From assembly GCF_014493765.1 (NCBI RefSeq), contig NZ_JACTVJ010000011.1, forward strand, positions 1 through 64,000: a stretch of DNA of 64,000 nucleotides. The letters are read 5' to 3'. Shown here one piece after another: positions 17,363 through 25,844 of the stretch. The stretch is from Streptomyces polyasparticus. GTDB taxonomy: Bacteria; Actinomycetota; Actinomycetes; Streptomycetales; Streptomycetaceae. How positions within the stretch are numbered: the stretch's first letter is position 1; the number at the start of each line of letters is the position of its first letter. Position numbers and translations under genes: made by a program. The notes under the pieces are model-generated. The model did not search any database. It was given only the letters and a program-made list of their open reading frames with translations, and was not told the DNA's origin.

Positions 17363-18514
17363 GTGAGCCACCTGAGCAGCCAGCCGTCGCAGGGCAGGAG
17401 CCCGCTGCGCACCGTGCAAGTGCTCGGTGGCGGCAGCGCGGGCAGCTCTGTGCACGTCAGGTCGCTCGCCGGGGGACTCGTCGCACGCGGGGTGCGGGTG
17501 ACGGTGTGCGCACCGCCCGAGCTGGACGAGCGGTACGGATTCACCGCGGCGGGCGCGCAGTTCGTGCCCGTGCCGCGGCGCGCCGACCCGGTCTCCGTGG
17601 CCGCGCTGCGGGCCGCCTGTGCCGACGCCGATTTGGTCCACGCCCATGGACTGCACGCCGCCGTACGGTCCTCGCTCGCGCGCGGAAAGAGCGGTACGCC
17701 CCGGCGTACGCCCTTGGTGGTGACCTGGCATACGCGGGCGTACGCGGAAGGGGCGCGCGCCCATCTGCTTCGGCTGATCGAGCGGCGGGTGGCCAGGGCC
17801 TCGGCCGTGGTGCTCGGCACCTCGTCCGATCTGGTCGACCGGGCGCGCAGCCGGGGTGCACGTGACGCGCGGCTCGCTCCCATCGCGTTCCCCGCGCCGC
17901 GCCGGCCCGTGGCGCCCGGGCACGACGATCCCGACCGGCTCAAGCACCAGGCGCGGGCCGAACTGGGCGCCGTGGAGCGCCCGTTGCTGCTCGCGGTCGG
18001 CTCCCTGGAGCCGCACCGCGGTTACGACACGCTCCTGGACGCCGCGCGGGCCTGGCTGCGCCTCGATCCGGTGCCGCTGCTCGTCGTGGCGGGCGAAGGG
18101 CCCGAACGGGGCGCGCTGCAGCGGCGGATCGACACGGAGGGACTTCCGGTACGGCTCGTCGGGCGGCGTGACGACGTACCCGAACTGCTCACCGCCGCCG
18201 ATGTGGCGCTGCTGCCCAGCCGGTGGGAGTCGCGCTCCGTGCTCGCCCACGAGGCCCTGCACGCGGGCGTGCCGCTGGTCGCGACGGCCGTCGGCGGGCT
18301 GCCCGAACTGGTCGGCGACGCCGCGGAACTCGTCCCGTACGGCGATGCCCGCGCCCTGGCCCGCGCGGTCGAGGTCCTGCTCGCGAACCCCGGGCGGCGG
18401 GCGTGGCTGCGGGCGGAGGGTCTTGCGCAGGCGGCGACGTGGCCGACGGAGGACGAGACGGTGGCGCAGATCCTCAGCGTGTACGACGAGTTGACGCAGC
18501 CGTTGGTGCGGTGA
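17363..18514 (+). CDS. Family 4 glycosyltransferase (GT-B)
   Basis: 383 residues from GTG 17363 with GGGAG at 17348-17352; the open frame continues upstream but lacks a good start. The N-terminal Rossmann domain shows 'TVQVLGGGSAGSSVHVRSLAGGL' (part) with the glycine-rich acceptor loop. The C-terminal donor domain shows 'LAVGSLEPHRGYDTLLDAA', 'VVAGEGPERGALQRRI' and 'LLPSRWESRSVLAHEALHAG' with the EX7E-type nucleotide-sugar site. The acceptor is unknown. It is downstream of recN (224-bp gap) and followed by a palindromic repeat region. Confidence 0.88.
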   Translation: MSHLSSQPSQGRSPLRTVQVLGGGSAGSSVHVRSLAGGLVARGVRVTVCAPPELDERYGFTAAGAQFVPVPRRADPVSVAALRAACADADLVHAHGLHAAVRSSLARGKSGTPRRTPLVVTWHTRAYAEGARAHLLRLIERRVARASAVVLGTSSDLVDRARSRGARDARLAPIAFPAPRRPVAPGHDDPDRLKHQARAELGAVERPLLLAVGSLEPHRGYDTLLDAARAWLRLDPVPLLVVAGEGPERGALQRRIDTEGLPVRLVGRRDDVPELLTAADVALLPSRWESRSVLAHEALHAGVPLVATAVGGLPELVGDAAELVPYGDARALARAVEVLLANPGRRAWLRAEGLAQAATWPTEDETVAQILSVYDELTQPLVR

Positions 18515-18570
18515 GGCCTCGGTCTCGCTGTCGGGTGCGGGCCGGTGGCGCCTGCGGCGGGTCTTTCTCC

Positions 18571-18715
18571 CCGCCCCTTCCCGAAACCGAGGGCTTCGCC
18601 CCCGGACCCCTGTTTGCGGAGCCCCCAGGGTGGGTGGGACCGCGGGGGCTTCGCCCCCTGCACCCCCGCATCCGAGCTTCGCTCGGATCGCCTCAAACGC
18701 CGGCGGGGCTATGGT
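18571..18715. repeat. Mosaic of palindromic intergenic repeats
   Basis: Between the convergent glycosyltransferase and PucR genes lies a run of GC-rich dyads: 'cttcccgaaaccgagggc' plus 'ttcgcccccggacccc' (18576-18610), the hairpin GGGGGCTTCGCCCCC (18644-18658), and ATCCGAGC TTC GCTCGGAT (18670-18688), ending in 'ctcaaacgccggcggggct'. This type of sequence recurs between Streptomyces genes. The hairpins probably terminate both transcripts. A close relative of the first block lies inside scpA at 36433-36467. Confidence 0.8.
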
Positions 18716-20363
18716 TCACCAACCGCCGAGCCCGCAGCGCCAAGCTCAACGCGAGGACCGTCTGCGGGTCGTCCAGGTCCGTGCCCAGGAGTTCGGCGAT
18801 GCGGGCCAGGCGGTTGTAGAGCGTCTGGCGGTTGAGGTGCAGTTCGCGGGCCGTCTCCGCCTTGCGGCCCGCGTGCGTCAGATAGGTCTCCAGGGTCGGC
18901 AGGAGCGGCGCCTTCGAGCGGGCGTCGTGCTCCTGCAGCGGCCCGATCGCCCGCTCCACGAACGCCGCCAGGTCGGGATGCTCGCGCAGCCGCCAGAGCA
19001 GCAGCTCCGTGTCCAGGCGCCGCGCGTCGTACCAGGGCCGGTCGGACAGACCCTGCGCGGCCGTCGCCGTCTCGGCCGCGTGCCGCAGCCCCGCCGACGC
19101 CGTCACCCAGCCGCCCGCGACCCCGACCACGACCACCGGGGCGCGGCCCGCCGAGCGCATTCCGGCCCGCTCGACCCCCGCCCGCAGCGCGGCCGCGACC
19201 CGGTCGGCCACGGCCGTCCGCTCGGACTCCGTACGCAGCCCGAGCAGCAGCGGAACCCGCCCCTCCACCGGCCGTACGCCGACCAGGACCGGCACGCCCA
19301 CCGCCGCGAGCTCCTCCGAGACCGCCCGCGCGAGCACCGCCCAGCCACCGCCCGGCGCAAAGGCGACCGTGTCGTCCGGCAGCCGCATCACCACCGGGAG
19401 CAGCGGTCCTTCGCCGGGCTTGAAGCCGAGCACGCGCGCCTGCCCCGGCGCGCCCTCGGCGGCGATACGGCCTTCGGCGAGATCGGTCAGGAAGTCCCCG
19501 CGTCCGCGCGCCGCGAGCTCCTCCTCCTGGCGCGCCTGCATCAGGACGACCGCCAGGATCCCGGCCGCGCGCTCGGCCGCGATCCGGTGCACCGGAAGGA
19601 GCGGCGAGCCCACCGCGAGCAGCGCGATACGGGCCCGTACGGTCCCGGCGGCGCTCCCCGCGGAGGCGCCGCCGGACCCGGGCACGTCCACGAGCACCGC
19701 GTTCGCCGGCGTCCCCGACTCCTTCGAGCGCCCCCGCAGCCCCTCCCAGACCTGCAGCGGGTCCATCCCGGCGCCGGGTGACCCCGCCCCGTACAGGAGC
19801 TGTCCGTCGGCCGTCTCCAGGAACACCGGGTTGGCCGTGAACTCCGCCAGGATCGCCAGGACCTGGGGCACCCCGCCCCCGCCGAGCAGCGCCTGCGTAC
19901 AGCGCCGGTGCACCTCCTCGGCCTGCTGGAGCAGCGTGTAGTGCCCGTTGACGATCTCGGTGTGGATCTCCTCGGTGACCGTCACGAACGGCACCTCGCG
20001 ATGCAGCTGGACCAGCGGGAGTCCGGCGGTGCGCGCGGTGTCCACGATCGCGGCGGGCAGCCGGGCGAAACGCGGTCCGAGTTCGACCACGAGCGCCGCG
20101 ATCTGCCGCTCGGCCAGCTTGCGCACGAAGGCGCGCTGCTCGGCCGGGCGGGTGCCGAGGCCGAGGCCGGTGGTCAGGAGCAGCTCGCCGCCCTTGAGCA
20201 GCGAGGCGATATTGGGCACCTCGCCCGCGTGCACCCAGCGCACCGTGCGCTGCAGGCGCTCCGCACCGACGACGACCTCGGGCAGCCCGCTGCGCAGGCC
20301 GGGCAGTTCGAGCGCCCGCTGGACCGTGATCCCGCCGCCGTTGGCAGCCCCCTGGATGTTCAT
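18693..20363 (-). CDS. PucR-family transcriptional regulator
   Basis: 556 residues, ATG at 20363. The N-terminal PucR domain has 'ELPGLRSGLPEVVVGAERLQ' and 'GELLLTTGLGLG', the middle is a ligand/GGDEF-like region, and the C-terminal CdaR/PucR helix-turn-helix is 'TYLTHAGRKAETARELHLNRQTLYNRLARIAELLG' (part). PucR proteins control purine, amine or amino-acid catabolism. It is divergent from an APC permease and a flavin amine oxidase, which it probably regulates; the 160-bp gap has two TTCCGGA repeats that could be its operator. Confidence 0.9.
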   Translation of the reverse strand: MNIQGAANGGGITVQRALELPGLRSGLPEVVVGAERLQRTVRWVHAGEVPNIASLLKGGELLLTTGLGLGTRPAEQRAFVRKLAERQIAALVVELGPRFARLPAAIVDTARTAGLPLVQLHREVPFVTVTEEIHTEIVNGHYTLLQQAEEVHRRCTQALLGGGGVPQVLAILAEFTANPVFLETADGQLLYGAGSPGAGMDPLQVWEGLRGRSKESGTPANAVLVDVPGSGGASAGSAAGTVRARIALLAVGSPLLPVHRIAAERAAGILAVVLMQARQEEELAARGRGDFLTDLAEGRIAAEGAPGQARVLGFKPGEGPLLPVVMRLPDDTVAFAPGGGWAVLARAVSEELAAVGVPVLVGVRPVEGRVPLLLGLRTESERTAVADRVAAALRAGVERAGMRSAGRAPVVVVGVAGGWVTASAGLRHAAETATAAQGLSDRPWYDARRLDTELLLWRLREHPDLAAFVERAIGPLQEHDARSKAPLLPTLETYLTHAGRKAETARELHLNRQTLYNRLARIAELLGTDLDDPQTVLALSLALRARRLVNHSPAGV

Positions 20364-20364
20364 A

Positions 20365-20397
20365 TTCCGGACGCTACCTGCGGCTGCGTTTCCGGAA
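20365..20397. promoter_or_regulatory. Candidate PucR operator (duplicated TTCCGGA)
   Basis: TTCCGGA occurs at 20365-20371 and again at 20390-20396, where it extends to the palindrome TTCCGGAA. The copies are 25 bp apart and flush with the pucR-type gene start, an arrangement that fits an autoregulatory operator. No PucR consensus is known to me for this case. Confidence 0.35.
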
Positions 20398-20523
20398 CAT
20401 CACCGGCCGATCACAGCCGCTCGCCCCACTGCTCCGAAGTGGACAACTCGTCGCCCCCACCGGCCGATTGCGCGACTTCCTGTCCGTTGTGGCCTGCGTC
20501 ACTCCGGGCCAGGCTGCGCGGAC

Positions 20524-22080
20524 ATGACAGCTTCCTCCCCGGGTACGGGCGCACCGCAGCGCGAGGTCCACCGCCTCAAGGCGAATTCCGTCGGTCTGGT
20601 CGGCGTCGTCTTCATGGCGGTCGCCACCGCCGCTCCGATCACCGCGATGACCGGAAACCTGCCCATCGCCGTCGGCTTCGGCAACGGCACCGGCGCACCC
20701 GCCGGCTATCTCTTCGCCACGCTCGTCCTGACGGTGTTCTCGGTCGGCTACGTCGCCATGGCCAAGCGCATCACCGCGGCCGGCGCCTTCTACGGCTACA
20801 TCTCGCACGGCCTCGGCCGCATCGCGGGCATGGCGTCGGGCATGCTCGCGGTCCTCGCGTACGTGGTCTTCGAGGCCTCGATCGTCGGCGTGTTCTCGTA
20901 CTTCACCAAGACCACCGTCGCCGACCAGCTCGGCTGGGATCTGCCCTGGATCCTGTACGCGGCCGTGATGCTCGCGGTCACCGGGATCCTGGCGCACTTC
21001 GACATCAACCTCACCGCGAAGGCGCTCGGCGTGATGCTGCTCGCCGAGATCGCCGTCCTGTTCGCCGTGGCCACGGCGGTGCTCCTGAACGGGGGCGGCC
21101 CCGACGGCATCCCGGTCGAGCCGATCAACCCGAAGAACGCCTTCACGGGCGCCTCGGCGGGACTCGGCCTGTTCTTCGCGTTCTGGTCCTGGGTCGGCTT
21201 CGAGTCGACCGCCATGTACGGCGAGGAGTCCCGCAACCCGAAGAAGGTCATCCCGCGCGCCACGCTGATCTCGGTGATCGGGGTCGGCATCTTCTACATC
21301 TACGTCTCCTGGATGACGATCGCGGGCAACGGCCTGTCCGGCTCGGTGAAGATCTCCTCCTCCGCGAGCCCGCTCGACCTGTTCTTCGCCCCGGCGAACT
21401 CCTTCATCGGCGGCTGGGCCGTGGACACCTTCCAATGGCTCCTGATCACCGGCTCGTTCGCCTGCGGCATGGCCTTCCACCAGTGCGCCTCGCGCTATCT
21501 GTACGCCATCGGCCGCGAGGGCTTCCTGCACCCCGCGCTCGGCCGTACGCACGCCAAGCACGGATCGCCGTACATCGCCTCGTACGTCCAGTCGGCCATC
21601 GCCGTCGTCCTGGTGGGCGCGTTCTGGCTCACCGACCAGGACCCGTACATCCACCTGTACACGCTGCTCGCGATCCTCGGCACGATGGCGATCCTCATCG
21701 TGCAGACCCTGTGCTCCTTCGCCGTCATCGGCTACTTCCGCAAGAACCACCCCGAGGACCGGCACTGGTTCAAGACCTTCACCGCGCCCCTGCTCGGCGG
21801 GATCGGCATGATCGCGGTCGTGGTCCTCCTTGTGATCAACATGGAGACGGCTGCGGGACTCGCCGCCGACTCCGTCTTCTTCAAGGCCATTCCCTGGGTG
21901 GTCGGCCTCGTCTTCTTCGGCGGCCTCGGGCTCGCCCTGTTCCTGAAGGCCAAGCGCCCGGACAAGTACGAGATCATCGGCCGGATCGTCCTGGAGGAGG
22001 CACAGGAGCGCGAGGACGCACCGGAGTCCGCGGTCCCGGCGCAGGCCGACGCGGCCGTCCGCACCGCCGACCACAGCTGA
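20524..22080 (+). CDS. APC-family amino acid/polyamine permease
   Basis: 518 residues, ATG 20524, weak Shine-Dalgarno. About twelve membrane segments. The first shows 'SVGLVGVVFMAVATAAPITAMTGNLP' (part) and the sixth 'FFAFWSWVGFESTAMYGEESRNPKK', both typical of the APC superfamily (amino acid-polyamine-organocation). The C-terminal ~45 residues are hydrophilic and acidic. Located 35 bp before a flavin amine oxidase on the same strand, so the pair would import an amine or amino acid and oxidise it. The precise substrate (for example putrescine) is a guess. Confidence 0.9.
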   Translation: MTASSPGTGAPQREVHRLKANSVGLVGVVFMAVATAAPITAMTGNLPIAVGFGNGTGAPAGYLFATLVLTVFSVGYVAMAKRITAAGAFYGYISHGLGRIAGMASGMLAVLAYVVFEASIVGVFSYFTKTTVADQLGWDLPWILYAAVMLAVTGILAHFDINLTAKALGVMLLAEIAVLFAVATAVLLNGGGPDGIPVEPINPKNAFTGASAGLGLFFAFWSWVGFESTAMYGEESRNPKKVIPRATLISVIGVGIFYIYVSWMTIAGNGLSGSVKISSSASPLDLFFAPANSFIGGWAVDTFQWLLITGSFACGMAFHQCASRYLYAIGREGFLHPALGRTHAKHGSPYIASYVQSAIAVVLVGAFWLTDQDPYIHLYTLLAILGTMAILIVQTLCSFAVIGYFRKNHPEDRHWFKTFTAPLLGGIGMIAVVVLLVINMETAAGLAADSVFFKAIPWVVGLVFFGGLGLALFLKAKRPDKYEIIGRIVLEEAQEREDAPESAVPAQADAAVRTADHS

Positions 22081-22115
22081 CCGTCGCCAAGACCATCTTT
22101 GAGGGAGAGCCGTTC

Positions 22116-23777
22116 ATGGCACGCACCAACCCGATGCACCTCCTCAAGCGCCTCGCCGCCGACCACCGCGACGCGGACCGGCTCGGTGTTCCCGTCGCCG
22201 AACTGCGCGGCCTGCGCGCCGAAGCCGCGAGGCGCCCCGGCGGCACCGGCCGCCGTGAACTGCTCAAGCGGGCGGCCGCGGTCGGTGCCGTGGCGGGCGC
22301 GGGCCTCACCGTGACCGGCGCCCAGGCGGCCGCCGCCACCACGAAGGGCAGCAGGACGGGCGCGGACGCCCGGATCGCCGTGGTCGGTGCGGGCATCGCG
22401 GGCCTGACCGCGGCCCTCACCCTCAAGGACGCGGGGCTCGACTGCACGCTGTACGAGGCGAATCCGGACCGCGTCGGCGGCCGGATATGGACCCAGCGCG
22501 ACCACTGGGCGTACGGCCAGTCCTCGGAGATCGGCGGCGAGCTGATCGACACCGGGCACAAGAAGATGCTCGAACTGTGCCGCCGCTTCGGTCTCGGCGT
22601 CGAGGACTTCGCCGCGGCCGGACCGGGCGGCGCCGAGGAGATCCTCTGGTTCGACGGCACGTACTACCCGCGCGCCCAGGCCGACGAGGACTTCAAGGGC
22701 GTCTACCAGGCGCTGCGCAGCGATCTGCAGAAGGCCGGGGAGGTGATGTGGAACCAGACCACCGCGCACGGCACGCTGCTCGACAACATGAGCGTGCGCG
22801 AGTGGATCGAGTCCCGTGTCCCCGGCGGCTTCGCCTCCAAGCTCGGCCAGTTCTTCGACGTGGCGTACAACATCGAGTACGGCCTCGACACGACCGAGCA
22901 GTCCTCGCTCGCGCTCGTCCTGCTCATGGGCTACCAGCCCAATCCCGGCCACTTCAACATCTGGGGCCTGTCCGACGAGCGCTACCACGTCATCGGCGGC
23001 AACGACCAGCTCCCGCACGCGATGGGGGACGCCCTGCCCGCGGACACCCTGCGGCACGGCTGGGCCCTGAAGGCCGTACGGGCCAACGGCGACGGCACAC
23101 AGACGCTGACCTTCGACGAGGGCGGGAGCACCCGCACCGTCACAGCGGACCACACGATCCTGTGCGTACCGCTGCCGATCCTCAAGCAACTCGACCTGTC
23201 CCGGGCCGGGTTCGACACCCGGATGCGCAATCTCCTGCGCGACGCCCGGATGGGCACCTGCACCAAGCTCAACATGCAGTTCACCAGCCGCCCTTGGCAC
23301 GGCACCGGCCCCTGGCCCGGTGTCTCGGCGGGCGACACCTTCACGGGTGACGTGCTCCAGCAGGTCTGGGACACCACCAAGGCGCAGGCGGGCAGCGGCG
23401 GCATCCTCATCCAGTTCAACAGCGGCAGCAGGGCCGCGGCCCTCGCTCCCGGCAGCCCGTTCGCCACCGAGTCGGACGCGTACGTACGCACTCTGGCGAA
23501 CAGCCGGCTCACCGGCATCGACAAGATCTTCCCCGGTACGAAGGCGGCCTGGACGGGGAAGGCCCAGCTCTCGGCCTGGCACCGCAACCCCCTTGCCCAG
23601 GGCGCCTATTCGGGCTGGCCGGTCGGCTACGTCAGCCGGTACGCGAACTACGAGGGCACCCCGCAGGGCAATGTCCACATCGCGGGCGAGCACTGCGCGT
23701 ACGACTTCCAGGGCTTCATGGAAGGCGGCGCCACCGAAGGCGAGCGCGCCGCCCGGGAGGTGATCGGGAAGCTGTAG
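22116..23777 (+). CDS. Tat-exported flavin monoamine/amino-acid oxidase
   Basis: 553 residues, ATG 22116 after a GGGAG-type ribosome-binding site. A long N-region leads to a twin-arginine motif GRRELLKRAAA (Arg 46-47) and a hydrophobic alanine-rich core, so export by the Tat route in folded form is likely. The FAD dinucleotide fold follows (VVGAGIAGLTAALTL, residues ~89-103), then 'EANPDRVGGRIWT' and C-terminal 'VHIAGEHCAYDFQGFMEGG'. The family oxidatively deaminates amines or L-amino acids, giving H2O2 and ammonia. It is co-directional with the upstream permease. Confidence 0.9.
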   Translation: MARTNPMHLLKRLAADHRDADRLGVPVAELRGLRAEAARRPGGTGRRELLKRAAAVGAVAGAGLTVTGAQAAAATTKGSRTGADARIAVVGAGIAGLTAALTLKDAGLDCTLYEANPDRVGGRIWTQRDHWAYGQSSEIGGELIDTGHKKMLELCRRFGLGVEDFAAAGPGGAEEILWFDGTYYPRAQADEDFKGVYQALRSDLQKAGEVMWNQTTAHGTLLDNMSVREWIESRVPGGFASKLGQFFDVAYNIEYGLDTTEQSSLALVLLMGYQPNPGHFNIWGLSDERYHVIGGNDQLPHAMGDALPADTLRHGWALKAVRANGDGTQTLTFDEGGSTRTVTADHTILCVPLPILKQLDLSRAGFDTRMRNLLRDARMGTCTKLNMQFTSRPWHGTGPWPGVSAGDTFTGDVLQQVWDTTKAQAGSGGILIQFNSGSRAAALAPGSPFATESDAYVRTLANSRLTGIDKIFPGTKAAWTGKAQLSAWHRNPLAQGAYSGWPVGYVSRYANYEGTPQGNVHIAGEHCAYDFQGFMEGGATEGERAAREVIGKL

Positions 23778-23805
23778 GCTCCCCGCGACGCCGGGGGAGG
23801 GACGA

Positions 23806-24351
23806 GTGGCCGACGGACCGGGCGGGGACAGCACCCTGTGGGAGACGACGGCCGCCCTCGTACGGGCCGCACAGCAGGGCGACGCCCTGGCGATGGACGA
23901 ACTCCTGACCCAGGTCACGCCGTACGTCACCCGGCTGTGCCGCCCGATCGCCCCGTCCGACACCGCGGACGCCGTACAGGAATCGCTCATGGCCGTGTTC
24001 AAGGCGCTGCGCGGACTGCGCGATCCGGGGGCGTTCTATGGCTGGGTGCGCACCGTCACCGTGCGCGAGGCGGTGCGCGTGGCACGCCGTACCGTGGTCG
24101 AGCGCCCCGTCGAGCCCGACGAACTGGCCCGGCTCGGCGGCCTGCGGACGGACGGCGGCACCGAACTGTCGGCGGAGGTCCGCGATGTGCTCTCCCGGCT
24201 GCCCGTGCAGTACCGCGCCGTCCTGGTGCTGCGGGAGCTGGAAGGGCTCGACGAGCGCAGCGCGGCCCAGGTGCTCGGCGTCGCTCCCGGCACGGTCAAG
24301 TCCCGGCTGCACCGGGCGCGTTCGCTGTTCCGCACGTCGTGGTCGCAGTGA
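23806..24351 (+). CDS. ECF-type RNA polymerase sigma factor
   Basis: 181 residues, GTG 23806 preceded by GGGGGAGG. Sigma region 2 is visible at residues ~18-85 (AAQQGDALAMDELLTQVTPYV, then DAVQESLMAVFKALRGL), and region 4 at ~125-180 (LPVQYRAVLVLRELEGLDERSA, then GTVKSRLHRARSLF). No anti-sigma gene is evident. The next gene (28 bp downstream) is a small unknown that may be its partner. It lies 28 bp after the amine oxidase and could be read through from it. Confidence 0.88.
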   Translation: MADGPGGDSTLWETTAALVRAAQQGDALAMDELLTQVTPYVTRLCRPIAPSDTADAVQESLMAVFKALRGLRDPGAFYGWVRTVTVREAVRVARRTVVERPVEPDELARLGGLRTDGGTELSAEVRDVLSRLPVQYRAVLVLRELEGLDERSAAQVLGVAPGTVKSRLHRARSLFRTSWSQ

Positions 24352-24379
24352 ACCCGCTCGGCACCCGTCAGGAGGCGGC

Positions 24380-24841
24380 ATGAGCACGGACCCGGTGACG
24401 CGGCTGCGCGTCCTCGCCGCGGGCCTCGGCGCGGGCCTGTACGCCGAGGAGCGGCTCGCCCTGCCGTACGAACAGGTGTGGGCGGTCGCCGCCGACCTGG
24501 CCGGCGAGCTGCCTCATCTCGTCCCGCTGCTGCGGGAGTTCCGGGTGCCGCCGGGGGACAGCGACCGCAAGGAGGCGGTCGCTGTGGGACCCCTGCGCAC
24601 CCGGGACGCCTTCGAGGTACGGCTCGCACCGGGCTGGTGCCTGATGCAGTCCGGCCTGATCGTGGGCGGAATGGCCGCCGTACGGGAAGGGGACGGCACA
24701 CGCTTCGCCGTGCTCGGCGCCACGCGTCCGTCCGCCCTGCGTCCCGTACAGCGGCTCTACGCGCCCCTGTTGGGGCGGCGGCGCGGCCGGGCCTTCCTGC
24801 GCACCGTGGAACAGCGGGCCCGCCTCAGGCCCGGCGCCTGA
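24380..24841 (+). CDS. Small SRPBCC-like unknown protein
   Basis: 153 residues, ATG 24380 with AGGAGG at 24370-24375. 'ALPYEQVWAVAADLAGELPHL' followed by alternating beta-type stretches and a C-terminal helix suggest a START/SRPBCC lipid-binding fold, but this is a weak impression. No signal peptide or membrane segment. It follows the ECF sigma gene and shares its direction, so co-transcription is likely. The stop abuts the convergent hydrolase gene with no gap. Confidence 0.65.
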   Translation: MSTDPVTRLRVLAAGLGAGLYAEERLALPYEQVWAVAADLAGELPHLVPLLREFRVPPGDSDRKEAVAVGPLRTRDAFEVRLAPGWCLMQSGLIVGGMAAVREGDGTRFAVLGATRPSALRPVQRLYAPLLGRRRGRAFLRTVEQRARLRPGA

Positions 24842-25744
24842 CTACACCCTGGCGAACAGCTTCCTGGCCGCCTCGGCGACCTCCTCGGGCCGTTCCTGCG
24901 GCAGATGGTGACCGGCCCCGGGCACGATCCGCACGGTCAGATCGTCCGACCTGCTCTCCCCGCCGGCCAGCAGCGACGGAGCGATCACCGGATCCTGCGC
25001 ACCGCCGAGCAGCACCGTGGGCACCCGCAGCCGGTGCTGCTTCCAGGAACCCCGCAGCAGCCCGGGCACATCACGCAGCACGTACTGCCAGAACATCGCC
25101 TGCCCGGCCTGCGCACTCACCTGCGCCGCCGCCGCGAACTCCGTGAGTTCCTCCGGCCGCCAGACCGCCGGATCGGCGACCTGCCGGCGGAGCAGAAAGC
25201 GCGTGAAGCCGGGCCAGTGCCGCAGCACGAGCCGGCCGAGCACCGGGTACTCCAGGAACGCGGTGAACCACATCCGCCACAGATTCGGCACCACGGCCCG
25301 GTGCCGCGGCCAGGGGTGCGTCATGTTGAGCGCCAGATACCCGGAGAACCGCTCGGGCGCGCGCAGGCACAGCCGGAACCCGACATGCGCTCCCCAGCTG
25401 TGCCCCACGAGCCCCACCCGTTCCAGACCGAGCGCGTCGAGCAGCGCGAGCATGTCCGCGGCCAGACCGTCCGCGTCATAACCGCGCCTCGGCCGCTCCG
25501 ACCATCCGAAGCCCCGCAGATCCGGCACGATCAGCCGGTGCCCGTCCGCGAGCAGCGCGGCCACCTTGCGCCAGCCGTACCAGTGCTGCGGAAAACCGTG
25601 GAGCAGCAGAAGCGGTGCGCCCCTGCCGTACTCCGCGATATGCAGCCGCGTGCCGCGCACCTCCACCCACCGGTGCGTGGCGCCTTCGTCATCCGGCATG
25701 GGCCTGCCGGAAACCGTCGTGTCGTGCCCAGGAGCAGAAACCAC
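24842..25744 (-). CDS. Alpha/beta hydrolase
   Basis: 300 residues from GTG 25744 (AGGGA seven bases upstream); ATG 25699 is an alternative. The fold is clear: oxyanion region 'LLLLHGFPQHWYGW', nucleophile elbow GHSWGAHVG with Ser116, acid in 'LLGGAQDPVI', and histidine in 'VPGAGHHLPQERP'. Epoxide hydrolases of this shape have Asp at the elbow (GHDWG); the Ser here points to an esterase, lipase or C-C hydrolase. Substrate unknown. Adjacent and convergent with the ECF sigma pair. Confidence 0.88.
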   Translation of the reverse strand: MVSAPGHDTTVSGRPMPDDEGATHRWVEVRGTRLHIAEYGRGAPLLLLHGFPQHWYGWRKVAALLADGHRLIVPDLRGFGWSERPRRGYDADGLAADMLALLDALGLERVGLVGHSWGAHVGFRLCLRAPERFSGYLALNMTHPWPRHRAVVPNLWRMWFTAFLEYPVLGRLVLRHWPGFTRFLLRRQVADPAVWRPEELTEFAAAAQVSAQAGQAMFWQYVLRDVPGLLRGSWKQHRLRVPTVLLGGAQDPVIAPSLLAGGESRSDDLTVRIVPGAGHHLPQERPEEVAEAARKLFARV

Positions 25745-25844
25745 GATGCGTCCCTCTCGCCTGCGCGCGGATCGCTGTCGATTCCGCGTCGGCAGGCCAG
25801 GAGGGACGCATCGCCCGAAAGGTTCCCGGCAATTGCCGAGCGTG

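Noticed and set aside
24842-25744. Epoxide hydrolase assignment for the alpha/beta hydrolase
   Set aside because: The HGFPQHWYGW start is epoxide-hydrolase-like, but the nucleophile is Ser (GHSWG) and not Asp, so only a general hydrolase call is made.
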